Below are positions 52,100-60,229 of a DNA stretch of 64,000 bases, piece after piece. The stretch's first letter is position 1, and every line of letters starts with the position of its first letter. Under the pieces are notes generated by a model. That model saw only the letters and a list, made by a program, of their open reading frames with translations, ran no database searches and was not told the DNA's origin. Source of the stretch: JAJKIV01 sp036741775 (GTDB lineage Bacteria > Gemmatimonadota > Gemmatimonadetes > Gemmatimonadales > Gemmatimonadaceae); assembly GCA_036741775.1 (NCBI GenBank), contig DAINRQ010000028.1, positions 1 to 64,000 on the forward strand, in the 5' to 3' direction. The position numbers and the translations under genes are program-made.

Positions 52100-54450
52100 G
52101 CGCCCAGGAGCTCGGAGACGCTGCCGCGGTCCGCGCGTGCATCGCCGCACTATGGTTAGGCGAGGCGCAGTCATCATCGCGCCTCGGGGCCATCGCCCTC
52201 CGTGACCACCAGCGAGATGCCGCCGCGCGGCTCCGACGGGCGCTGGAACGATTCGGCGGCGCGCTGCTCGCGGACGACGTGGGGCTCGGAAAGACGTACA
52301 CTGCGCTTGCGGCCACCGAACCGTTAGGCCGCTTGCTGGTGGTGGCGCCGGCGGCGTTGCGCGACATGTGGCGCCGGGCACTGGACGCCGCTCACCGCAC
52401 CGCGGATTTCATCTCGTTCGAGTCGCTGAGCCGCACCGCGGCACCATCAGCGGCGCGCCGGAAGACGCGCCACCCCGCGGCGCCGTACGACGTCGTGGTA
52501 GTCGATGAAGCGCACCACGCGAGGAACCCCGCCACCCGTCGCTATGAGCGGTTGGCGTCGATATGTGCCGGAGCGCGCGTGTTGCTGCTGTCCGCGACAC
52601 CGGTGCATAACGCGACCGACGATCTCTACGCACTGCTCGCCCTGTTTCTCGGGAGCCGCGCCTCGCGCATGACCGCACGGGAAATCGGAGAGTGCGTCGT
52701 GCGACGTACCCGCCGCGACGTTCCGGTGGCAACGACGCCGGCACGCGCACCGCCGACCTGGCTGGAGATCCCGAGCAGTGGCGATACCAGTGCGTTGCTG
52801 GACACGCTGCTCGCCATCCCTCCCGCATGCCCGCCGCGCGACGGAAGCGACGCGAACGCGCTCGTCACGATCGGCCTCGTGCGCGCATGGAGCTCCACGG
52901 ACGCCGCCCTGCGAGCCGTGCTCCGCCGCCGCCTCGCCCGCGCCGAGAGCCTTGGTGCCGCGCTCGCGGCAGGCCGACACCCCAGCCGCGCGGAGCTCCG
53001 GGCGTGGGTGGTCGGCGACGACGCGACGCAGCTGGCCTTCCCCGAGCTCATCGTGCCGGATGAGGCCGGCGTAGCCGGCGACGAGCTCCTCGCGACCGTG
53101 AACACACACGCCGCGGGAGTGCGGTCTGCGCTTCGGCTTCTCGACGCCGCGGGGGGGCGCTCGGACGATGCGCGATGTGATCTCCTCCGATCGGTCCGCT
53201 CGCGCCATCCCCGACGCCCAGTCGTCGTGTTCTCCCACTATGCGGCCTCCGTGCACGCGGCCTTCAAGCGCATGGCCGGGGACGGAGGCGTCGGCGCCGT
53301 GACCGCGGGCGGCGCCGTCGTCGCGGGAGGTTCGCTCACTCGATACGAAGCCCTCGCCCGGTTCGCGCCGACAGCCGTCGGCGCCCGGCCGCCTCGCGAC
53401 GTCGAAGCGATCTCCCTCTTGATCGCGACCGATCTCTTGAGCGAAGGACTCAACCTGCAGGATGCTGGCGTCGTGGTTCATCTCGACCTGCCATGGACAC
53501 CTGCTCGCCTCGCTCAGCGGATGGGCCGGGTGTGGCGCATCGGCTCGCGGCACGCGGACGTGTTCGAGTACGCGATCGCGCCGCCAGCGGCCGCCGAGCG
53601 AGTGGCGGCCGTCCTCGAGCAACTCGAGCGGAAAGCGTCCGCGTCTCGACTCGTTCTGGGCGCTGAGCTCACGTCACTTCTCGCGCTCCGGCCGCACGAA
53701 ACGATCGATCGATCCGCCGACGGACACTTCACCGAAAACGACGACGTGCCGGGTGTCATTGAAGCGATCCGACAAACGGTGTCCGCCTGGGCGCGCGAAC
53801 CGTGCGACGTTCGGCAGTCGGCGTCTGGAACGCTGCAGCCCGCAGCTCCACCCGGACCGCACACGGCAATTGCGGCCGCCCGTGCCACGATAGACGGGTG
53901 GCTCGCGGTCGTCGTTGCCAGCGGCGCGGTCACGCTGGTCGCGAAGGCGCGCGACCGCGCGCCGACGACCGTGCCGAGCGAACTTCTCGCCGTCGTTGCG
54001 GCGGCGGGCGGAGCCACATGCCCCGTGTCGTGCCACCGCGTCGAGGAGGCAACTCGCGACCTGCGCCATTACGCCGCCTGCATGAAAGCCGCGCGAGACG
54101 CGGGCGTCGAAGCGGGCCCATCTCACGCCCACGCTCGGATCTCGGCACTCATCGGGCAGCTGGTGGCCGTCGTGGCGCCGCATCGCCGGAGCGTTATCTC
54201 GAGGCTCGCCGCGGATGCGAGAGCCGCGATTGGCAGCGCGCAGGGAGCGGGCATGGAACGCATGCTCCGGGAACTCGCGGCAATGACGCCGACCGGCGAC
54301 CAGGCGATCGCGGTTGAGGAATGGCTCCGGCGTGTGACGGAGGTGGCTCAACCACCCGGTCGCGAACGCGATCTCGCAACCGAGGCCGGGGATGATCCGC
54401 TCGTTCCGGCGCTCCTGCTCCTGGTCTCGCATTCGGAACACGAACGGTGA
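52096..54450 (+). CDS. SNF2-type DEAH helicase/translocase
   Basis: A 784-residue superfamily 2 ATPase. Motifs: Q-type ALRDHQRDAAARL, Walker A LADDVGLGKTYTA (about 57-69), DEAHHARN (about 137), SATPVHN (about 167), then after a 200-residue insertion RPVVVFSHYAASV, LIATDLLSEGLNLQDAGVV and QRMGRVWRIGS. The last 230 residues show no known domain. GTG overlaps the methyltransferase stop (GTGA). SNF2-like translocases beside adenine methyltransferases are known from DISARM (DrmD with DrmMI); drmA, drmB and drmC are absent here. Confidence 0.87.
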   Translation: MSAQELGDAAAVRACIAALWLGEAQSSSRLGAIALRDHQRDAAARLRRALERFGGALLADDVGLGKTYTALAATEPLGRLLVVAPAALRDMWRRALDAAHRTADFISFESLSRTAAPSAARRKTRHPAAPYDVVVVDEAHHARNPATRRYERLASICAGARVLLLSATPVHNATDDLYALLALFLGSRASRMTAREIGECVVRRTRRDVPVATTPARAPPTWLEIPSSGDTSALLDTLLAIPPACPPRDGSDANALVTIGLVRAWSSTDAALRAVLRRRLARAESLGAALAAGRHPSRAELRAWVVGDDATQLAFPELIVPDEAGVAGDELLATVNTHAAGVRSALRLLDAAGGRSDDARCDLLRSVRSRHPRRPVVVFSHYAASVHAAFKRMAGDGGVGAVTAGGAVVAGGSLTRYEALARFAPTAVGARPPRDVEAISLLIATDLLSEGLNLQDAGVVVHLDLPWTPARLAQRMGRVWRIGSRHADVFEYAIAPPAAAERVAAVLEQLERKASASRLVLGAELTSLLALRPHETIDRSADGHFTENDDVPGVIEAIRQTVSAWAREPCDVRQSASGTLQPAAPPGPHTAIAAARATIDGWLAVVVASGAVTLVAKARDRAPTTVPSELLAVVAAAGGATCPVSCHRVEEATRDLRHYAACMKAARDAGVEAGPSHAHARISALIGQLVAVVAPHRRSVISRLAADARAAIGSAQGAGMERMLRELAAMTPTGDQAIAVEEWLRRVTEVAQPPGRERDLATEAGDDPLVPALLLLVSHSEHER

Positions 54451-54495
54451 GACCGGGGGTTTGGGCCGGTATCCGCCAAGCCTTTACCATTCGCG

Positions 54496-55197
54496 ATGGA
54501 CTTTCCTCGCCCGCCCCGCCCTACCGTCGTGCTGTTCGACCTCGACGGCACGCTCATCGACACGATCGAGCTCATCCTCAGCTCGGCCCGCTACGCCTTC
54601 GAGGGGTGGCATCGTGCCCGCCCAACCGACGCCGACTGGGTCCGGGGAATCGGAACCCCGCTCGTCGATCAGTTGCGGGCGTATGCGGATAGCGAGCAAG
54701 AATTGGCGGCGTTGCTCGAGCGGTACCGCACGCACCAGCGCGAGCACCACAACCGCCTGACGCGTTGCTACGAGGACGTACCCTCCGTAGTCGGGAAGCT
54801 CTTCGCGGACGGATACCGGCTCGGCATCGTGACGAGCAAGGCGACGCCGATCGCCCACCAGAGCCTCGCCTTTGTCGGCCTCGACCGGTATTTCCGCGTT
54901 GTGGTCGGGTACGAGGATACCGTACGGCACAAACCGAATCCGGAGCCTGTCCACGAAGCCCTCCGACGGCTCGACGCGCGTGCCGGGGAGGCGGTGTTCA
55001 TCGGAGACTCCCCTCACGATATGCACGCGGGGCGGGCGGCGGGCGTCGTCACCATTGGCGCGCTCTGGGGCGCCTTTGACCGTGAAACTCTCGCCGCGGC
55101 CCAGCCGAATCATCTGATTGAGTGCATGTCCGACTTGCCCGGCGTCCTGGACCGGGCGCACGGGACAGTGACCGGGGTCACGCCCCAGGCGCGCTAA
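54496..55197 (+). CDS. HAD-family hydrolase (PpaX/Gph-like phosphatase)
   Basis: A 233-residue phosphatase. The nucleophile motif is VVLFDLDGTLIDT (near residue 15), motif II is GIVTSK, and motif III/IV KPNPEPV and FIGDSPHDMHAGRAAGV. This matches phosphoglycolate/pyrophosphate phosphatases of the Gph/PpaX group. Substrate is not clear. Upstream is the helicase; the next gene is an ECF sigma factor with 71 nt between. Confidence 0.9.
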   Translation: MDFPRPPRPTVVLFDLDGTLIDTIELILSSARYAFEGWHRARPTDADWVRGIGTPLVDQLRAYADSEQELAALLERYRTHQREHHNRLTRCYEDVPSVVGKLFADGYRLGIVTSKATPIAHQSLAFVGLDRYFRVVVGYEDTVRHKPNPEPVHEALRRLDARAGEAVFIGDSPHDMHAGRAAGVVTIGALWGAFDRETLAAAQPNHLIECMSDLPGVLDRAHGTVTGVTPQAR

Positions 55198-55268
55198 GGC
55201 GAGTCTTTCAAACCATTTTGCCCGTCTCGGTATCTCACTCGGCGACGCGACCGAGGACCGACCGGCGG

Positions 55269-55838
55269 ATGATGGTGGCGACAGTCGACAACACGAGTCT
55301 GACCACCGGCCGATCCGACGCTGAGGACGTAGCGCTCGCCGCAAAGGGCGATCGCGTAGCGTTCGAGCGCGTTTACCGCGCGCACGTCAACCGCGTGTTT
55401 GCGGTGTGCGCGCGCATGGTCGCCGACCGCGCGCTGGCCGAGGAACTGACGCAGGACGTCTTCGTGCGTGCGTGGTCGAAGTTGGAGCTGTACCGCGGCG
55501 AGAGCGCGTTCACGACCTGGCTCCACCGGCTGGCGGTGAACGTGGTGCTCAACGCTCGAAAGAGCGACGGCCGGAATCGGAGCCGGTTCGGTTCCGAGCC
55601 CGACGAGGTGGACACACTCCCGCACGCGCGATCGAGTAGCTGGACGCCGGGGATGTCGCTGGACCTCGAGGCGGCAATTGCCGGGCTTCCGCCCGGTGCG
55701 CGACAGGTATTCGTGCTGCACGATGTCGAAGGGTACAAGCACGAGGAAATCGCGGAGATGCTCGGCATCACCGCCGGTGGGAGCAAGGCGCAACTGCACC
55801 GGGCGCGGTTGTTGTTGCGGCAGGCACTGAACCGATGA
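55269..55838 (+). CDS. ECF sigma factor (RpoE-like) of an envelope-stress operon
   Basis: A 189-residue sigma factor. Region 2 contains DVALAAKGDRVAFERVYRAHVNRVFAVC, AEELTQDVFVRAWSKLELYRGESAFTTWLHRLAVN, and region 4 contains IAGLPPGARQVFVLHDVEGYKHEEIAEMLGITAGGSKAQLHRARLLL. Its stop overlaps the start of the anti-sigma gene (ATGA). The set sigma, anti-sigma, then two DUF4097 proteins suggests an autoregulated envelope-stress regulon. ATG at 55269 or 55272 are both possible; GAGG lies 12 nt upstream. Confidence 0.9.
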   Translation: MMVATVDNTSLTTGRSDAEDVALAAKGDRVAFERVYRAHVNRVFAVCARMVADRALAEELTQDVFVRAWSKLELYRGESAFTTWLHRLAVNVVLNARKSDGRNRSRFGSEPDEVDTLPHARSSSWTPGMSLDLEAAIAGLPPGARQVFVLHDVEGYKHEEIAEMLGITAGGSKAQLHRARLLLRQALNR

Positions 55839-56665
55839 CTATGGGCGCGATGAACTGCGACACTTTCGACGAACGGCTGTCGGATTACCTGGAGGGCGAG
55901 CTTTCGCCGAACGATCGGCGAGCGCTCGAGGCGCATCTCGCCTCGTGCCTGCGTTGCGCGGCGCTGGCACGCGACCTCGAGGGTATCCGCGCTGCGGCGA
56001 ACGTGCTGCCGGAACTGAGGCCCTCCCGTGACCTCTGGGATGGGATCGCCGAGCGGATCGAAGCGCCTGTGATGCCGCTCGTTCAGCGGGCACCGGCCGT
56101 CGTGCTTCCATCAATGCGTCGTCGCTCGCTCGATCGCCTGCGACTCGCTGCGGTCGCCGCGGCTCTTGTCGCTGTCACCGCAGGCGTCACGTACACCCTC
56201 ACCGTGGCGGGCTCACAGTCCGGAGATCCATCGCAGCTGACCGCGATCGCCACGAATGCCGATTCGCAGCGGACCCCGGACAGCGTCGAGGCGGCTCGGG
56301 ACGTCGCTCCAGCCACGTCGGTACAGGTCGCAACTGCTGATTCCAGCTCGGACGCCGCGGCGCATCGGACCGAGCCGTCGCAGGCTCCGACGCGTCTGGT
56401 TCGTAACGTCCCGGCAACCGTCACCCAGTCGCGTGAGATCGATCGCCTGCGCGCGGTATTCACGCAGACCCGCCATCAGCTCGATCCGCGCACGGCAGCG
56501 ATCATCGAAGCGAACCTCAAGGTCATCGACGAGGCTATCGCGCAGAGCAAGGCGGCGCTGGACCAGGATCCGGCCAGCCGGTTCCTGACCGAACAGTTGA
56601 ATAGCGCGCTCGATAAGAAGCTCGAGCTTCTCCGCACCGCGGCGCGGCTGCCGCAACGGACCTGA
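55835..56665 (+). CDS. Zinc-finger anti-sigma factor with one transmembrane helix
   Basis: A 276-residue protein. The N-terminal anti-sigma domain has the zinc motif HLASCLRC with an upstream cysteine (MNCDTFDERLSDYLEGEL), as in the ZAS family. A helix (LRLAAVAAALVAVTAGVTYTLTV, about residues 100-125) follows. The periplasmic part is Ala/Ser/Thr-rich, then ends with a helical segment (DRLRAVFTQTRHQLDPRTAAIIEANLKVIDEAIAQSKAALDQD) seen in many proteins of this class. It should bind and release the sigma factor of the preceding gene on periplasmic stress. Confidence 0.88.
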   Translation: MTMGAMNCDTFDERLSDYLEGELSPNDRRALEAHLASCLRCAALARDLEGIRAAANVLPELRPSRDLWDGIAERIEAPVMPLVQRAPAVVLPSMRRRSLDRLRLAAVAAALVAVTAGVTYTLTVAGSQSGDPSQLTAIATNADSQRTPDSVEAARDVAPATSVQVATADSSSDAAAHRTEPSQAPTRLVRNVPATVTQSREIDRLRAVFTQTRHQLDPRTAAIIEANLKVIDEAIAQSKAALDQDPASRFLTEQLNSALDKKLELLRTAARLPQRT

Positions 56666-57612
56666 TGACGCGCATGCGCGGACTCGTGATTCTCGGAGCC
56701 GTCGTCGCGCTTGGCCTGGTCGATCCCCACGTGACGCTGGCGCATAACGGGAGCATCCGCGAGCGGGCGCAGGAGCGACAGCAGGCACCGTCGCGCGTCG
56801 ACACGACGTTCGCGTTCAACCGGAACGGGGTGGTCGACCTGACCCAGACGTCCGGCGACATCATTGTTACCGCGTCGGACCGTGGTGAAGCCCGGGTGCG
56901 CGCGTACGCAGAGCGCGGCCGCGTTCGTTGGGATGTCTCGTCGTCGCGCATTTCGGTCGATGTGGAACCGGTTCGTGGTCGCGTCGGGGACGCGCGCATC
57001 GAAGTCTCGGTGCCGGTCGGGGTTCGCGTCGTCGCCCGGAGTCGGTCGGGCGATGTCAGCGTGCGTGGCACGCGCGGCGCCGTGGATGCACGATCGCATA
57101 GCGGCGACGTCATCGTCACCGACGCGACGGAGCGCGTCGTGCTCGAGTCGGTGTCCGGCGACGTGCGCGCGTCGCAACTCGTCGGCGAGGTACGCGCCGA
57201 GTCCGTGAGCGGGACGATCGAGGCGCGCGAAGTAACCGGAAACATCCACGCCGAGACGACGAGCGGTGACGTGTCACTGACCGGCGTGACGTCGAGCTCG
57301 GTGTACGTCGAGACCGTTGCCGGCGAGATCGAGTACGAAGGCAATATCGATGCGAGCGGGCGGTACGAGTTCCGCGCTCACTCAGGGGATGTTCGCCTGG
57401 AGATCCCCGAGAACTCGAGCGCGCAGTTCAGCGTGCAGACGTATAGCGGAGCACTCGATACCGCGTTTCCGCTCACGCTGATGCCCGGACAGCGCACCAC
57501 CGGCCGGCCACGGCGCTTCGAGTTCACGTTAGGCAGCGGGGACGCACGCGTGACCGCCGAATCGTTCAGCGGCGACATCGTCCTCACGCGCCGTACGCGC
57601 ACTAACCGATAG
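56665..57612 (+). CDS. DUF4097 beta-helix-type exported protein
   Basis: A 315-residue protein with a signal peptide (MTRMRGLVILGAVVALGLVDPHVTLAH). The body is a ladder of short strands ending in S-G-D or T-S-G-D turns (SGDIIV, SGDVSV, SGDVIV, SGDVRA, SGDVSL, SGDVRL), the pattern of DUF4097/adhesin-like beta solenoids. The first codon overlaps the anti-sigma stop (TGATG). Function is unknown. Confidence 0.85.
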   Translation: MTRMRGLVILGAVVALGLVDPHVTLAHNGSIRERAQERQQAPSRVDTTFAFNRNGVVDLTQTSGDIIVTASDRGEARVRAYAERGRVRWDVSSSRISVDVEPVRGRVGDARIEVSVPVGVRVVARSRSGDVSVRGTRGAVDARSHSGDVIVTDATERVVLESVSGDVRASQLVGEVRAESVSGTIEAREVTGNIHAETTSGDVSLTGVTSSSVYVETVAGEIEYEGNIDASGRYEFRAHSGDVRLEIPENSSAQFSVQTYSGALDTAFPLTLMPGQRTTGRPRRFEFTLGSGDARVTAESFSGDIVLTRRTRTNR

Positions 57613-57648
57613 ACCACTTCACCAACTGTACATTCGGAGACCTACGCC

Positions 57649-58455
57649 ATGCGACGCTTTGGGATCGCCGCTCTGGCCCTGACCGTTGCCGCATCCGCGG
57701 CGCCCGCACAACAGCGCGAGAGCGAGCGTGACTTCTCGTGGGACGGCCGCGTCCCGAGCGGACGATGGCTCTACGTCCGTAACCTGAACGGCTCGATCCG
57801 GGTCGAACGCGCAACAGGCGACCGCGCCGAGGTGACCGCCGTCAAGCGGTGGCGCCGCGGCGACCCCGAGGACGTCCGCATCGAGGCCCGCCGCATCGGC
57901 GGTGATGACGGCGACGCCATCATCTGTGCGTTCTGGAGCGAGAACGCGTCGTGCGACGAGGACGGGTACCGCTCGCGCGGGAACAACAACTGGCGTGACC
58001 GCAACAACAATAACGACACGTCCGTCGAGTTCACCGTTAGGCTCCCGGCCGGCGTTCGCCTCGGCGTGAGCACGGTGAACGGCAGCGTCCGGGTCGATGG
58101 GGCGACGACCGAAGTCCAAGCGAGCACCGTGAACGGCCGCGTCTCGGCAATGTCATCGGGTGGGCCGGTGAACGCGTCGACGGTGAACGGCGACATCGAC
58201 GTCCGCATGCGCGAGCTCGGCACGGGTGATCTGGAGTACTCGACGGTGAACGGCTCGATCGAGATCGAGGTTCCGGCGAATCTGGATGCCGAGCTCGACA
58301 TGCGGACGGTGAATGGGAGCCTGTCCGCTGACTTCCCGATCACGCTGCAAGGGCGCGTGAACCCGCGCCGCATGCGCGCGACTATCGGCAAGGGCGGGCG
58401 CCGCCTCCGACTCGAGACCGTCAACGGCAGCGTGGAGATCCGAAAGGCTCCGTAG
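57649..58455 (+). CDS. DUF4097 exported protein with repeating VNG turns
   Basis: A 268-residue protein: signal peptide MRRFGIAALALTVAASAAPAQ, then a beta-solenoid with eight NG-type turns (NLNGSIRV, STVNGSVRV, STVNGRVSA, STVNGDIDV, STVNGSIEI, RTVNGSLSA, ETVNGSVEI). An Asn/Arg-rich loop (RGNNNWRDRNNNND) and a CxxxC-type pair lie between the first strands. It follows the first DUF4097 gene by 36 nt. The turn motif (VNGS) differs from the SGD turn of its neighbour, so the two may pair or have diverged. Confidence 0.86.
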   Translation: MRRFGIAALALTVAASAAPAQQRESERDFSWDGRVPSGRWLYVRNLNGSIRVERATGDRAEVTAVKRWRRGDPEDVRIEARRIGGDDGDAIICAFWSENASCDEDGYRSRGNNNWRDRNNNNDTSVEFTVRLPAGVRLGVSTVNGSVRVDGATTEVQASTVNGRVSAMSSGGPVNASTVNGDIDVRMRELGTGDLEYSTVNGSIEIEVPANLDAELDMRTVNGSLSADFPITLQGRVNPRRMRATIGKGGRRLRLETVNGSVEIRKAP

Positions 58456-58533
58456 CGATCTGATAGCTCCCGGCCGGGTGCGGGGACCATAAGAGAGGGT
58501 TGCGCGGTGGGCCGGGCGGGACAGCGGCTGGCC

Positions 58534-58780
58534 GCTGGGGGCTGCTAGCTGGGGCGTAGGGCTGCGGGCTCCTGGAAGCGGCTGGGGCTGATGGCTGGCA
58601 GCCACGCTTCTCCACGCGGTGTCGAGGCATACCCGCGGGGAGAGCGGCCCGCCGCCACGGTACCGCCCTCCCCGCGAAGCGGAGCTTGACGCGGGCGCAA
58701 GGCAAGGCGGGCTGCCAGCCCCAAGCGACCATCGGCTGTCGCCAGCCCGCAGCCCTCAGCAGCAGCTAGCAGCCCCCAGC
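58534..58780. repeat. Long inverted repeat between convergent genes
   Basis: The 378-bp spacer holds no gene. Arms 58534-58570 and 58744-58780 (GCTGGGGGCTGCTAGCTG and on) are complementary with one small loop. Nested inside are GGCTGGCAGCC/GGCTGCCAGCC-like arms around 58593-58603 and 58710-58720. The CAGCTAGCAGC words recall the AGCTATCAGC family. It separates the DUF4097 and pterin-dehydratase genes and may act as a terminator. Confidence 0.65.
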
Positions 58781-58833
58781 CCCCAGCTGAGGGCCCTGTG
58801 GCCAGCTAACGCCTTGTCGAGGCGCGTTGCGTT

Positions 58834-59175
58834 CTACCTGCTGTCCCGCTCCAACCCCGACTCGACCGCCAGCCGCTCGATCTCGCGCGCGAGCTTGAGG
58901 TCGTTCGCCGTAATCCCGCCGGCGTCGTGCGTGCTGAGCGTGAACGTCAGCCGCGTGTGCCGAATGTCGATGTCGGGGTGATGGTCCATCGATTCCGCGA
59001 CATCGGCGACTCTCGTGACGAACGTGATCCCTGCCGGGAACGTGACCGCGCGAAACGTCTTCGTCAGCGCGTTTCCGCGACGCGCCCAGCCCGGGAGCCC
59101 ACCGAGCTCGCGCTGGATTCCAATGTCCGAGAGTCGTTCGGCCACAGTTGACGCGAGGCGAGGCCGCCCGCCCAT
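58834..59175 (-). CDS. phhB: 4a-hydroxytetrahydrobiopterin dehydratase
   Basis: A 113-residue pterin-4a-carbinolamine dehydratase. GWARRGNALTKTFRAVTFPAGITFVTRVADVAESMDHHPDIDIRHTRLTFTLSTHDAGGIT contains the family signature with the histidines of the active site (DHHPDI and the later His in LSTHD). It recycles the cofactor of aromatic amino-acid hydroxylases, or acts in pterin metabolism. ATG at 59175 gives MGGRPRLAS; the longer upstream frame to 59430 is unsupported. Convergent with the DUF4097 gene. Confidence 0.88.
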   Translation of the reverse strand: MGGRPRLASTVAERLSDIGIQRELGGLPGWARRGNALTKTFRAVTFPAGITFVTRVADVAESMDHHPDIDIRHTRLTFTLSTHDAGGITANDLKLAREIERLAVESGLERDSR

Positions 59176-59450
59176 CGCACACTCGCTCCGGGCAGGCACA
59201 GGGAGGTTACGATTTGAAGTCGCGACAGCTCGACCGCGAATTCGTGCAAGCGGCGACCAGCATAATTCAAATGGCCGCTTGCGACAACGGATAGGCGGGC
59301 TCCGCCGTTGAGCGGTCCGGTCGTTGCTAGTTACCAAGGTGTCGAGTCCGGCACAGGCACCCAGGCCGGCGCCACGGGGTAGTCCGATCAGGGGGCCGTC
59401 CCGAGCCGCCACCGCGGCCAGCTCACTCACGTGAACAGCGGAGCACTACA
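59176..59450. other. Divergent intergenic region between phhB and OmpA-like gene
   Basis: Probably holds both promoters. GC-rich except for a stretch CAGCATAATTCAAATGGC near 59260. No hairpin, RNA or gene was recognised. Confidence 0.4.
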
Positions 59451-60131
59451 ATGACCTTATACGTTCGATCGAGAAACCTTGCGCTCGTGGTCGCCGCGGC
59501 GTCGCTGGCGACAACGGCCTGCGCATCGCTCAACAACAAGGAGAAAGGCGGAATCATCGGGGCCACTGGCGGTGCCGTCATCGGCGGCGCTATCGGCAAA
59601 GCCAACGGATCCACCGCGAAAGGTGCCATCCTTGGCGCGACGATCGGCGGCGCCGCGGGGATGATCATCGGCCATCGGATGGACAAGCAGGCCGAGGAGC
59701 TAAAGCAGAACATCCCGGGCGCGGTCGTCGAGCGCGTCGGCGAAGGCATTCAGGTCACGTTCGCGTCCGGACTGCTGTTCGACTTCGACTCCGACGTCGT
59801 GCGCCCCGAGGCACGTGAGAACCTGCGCAATCTCGCCGCCAGCCTCGACAAATACCCCGGCTCGGAGCTGCTCATCGTCGGCCACACGGACAGCGTGGGT
59901 ACCGACGGGTACAACCTCGGCCTCTCGGAGCGACGCGCCGAAGCGGCCGCGACGTACCTGGCAGCGCAGGGCGTGAGCCGCTCGCGCGTCGCGGCGCGCG
60001 GGCTCGGCGAAACCGAACCGGTGCAGCCTAACGACACCGAAGCGGGGCGAAGCAAGAACCGCCGCGTGGAGGTCGCGATCTACGCGGGCGAAGCGCTACG
60101 CGCCGAAGCGAAGCGTCAGGCGGGGAGTTGA
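59451..60131 (+). CDS. OmpA-family lipoprotein with glycine zipper
   Basis: A 226-residue lipoprotein. The signal peptide ends in the lipobox TTAC. A glycine zipper follows (GGIIGATGGAVIGGAIGKAN, AILGATIGGAAGMIIGH), resembling SlyB/YiaD. The C-terminal OmpA domain (residues 95-215) binds peptidoglycan: FDFDSDVVRPEARENL, VGHTDSVGTDGYNLGLSERRAEAAATYL, GLGETEP and SKNRRVEVAI. It links the outer membrane to the cell wall. Not closely linked to another gene; an inverted-repeat terminator follows. Confidence 0.93.
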   Translation: MTLYVRSRNLALVVAAASLATTACASLNNKEKGGIIGATGGAVIGGAIGKANGSTAKGAILGATIGGAAGMIIGHRMDKQAEELKQNIPGAVVERVGEGIQVTFASGLLFDFDSDVVRPEARENLRNLAASLDKYPGSELLIVGHTDSVGTDGYNLGLSERRAEAAATYLAAQGVSRSRVAARGLGETEPVQPNDTEAGRSKNRRVEVAIYAGEALRAEAKRQAGS

Positions 60132-60141
60132 CGTTTCGTCA

Positions 60142-60180
60142 CTCCGAGCCCGTGCCGATCGATCGGCACCGGGCTCGGAG
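60142..60180. terminator. Bidirectional terminator after the OmpA-like gene
   Basis: Hairpin CTCCGAGCCC-GTGCCGAT/ATCGGCAC-CGGGCTCGGAG with one bulged base, 11 nt after the OmpA stop and about 50 nt from the convergent glycosyltransferase gene end. Confidence 0.65.
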
Positions 60181-60229
60181 CGACGGCCCCTGCCGCGACG
60201 CCACACCCTTGCTCGGTCCGCGCCGCTCG

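Noticed and set aside
48899..54450. Complete DISARM or BREX system
   Set aside because: No drmA, drmB, drmC, pglZ, brxC or brxL-like genes are present; only the methyltransferase and helicase can be supported.
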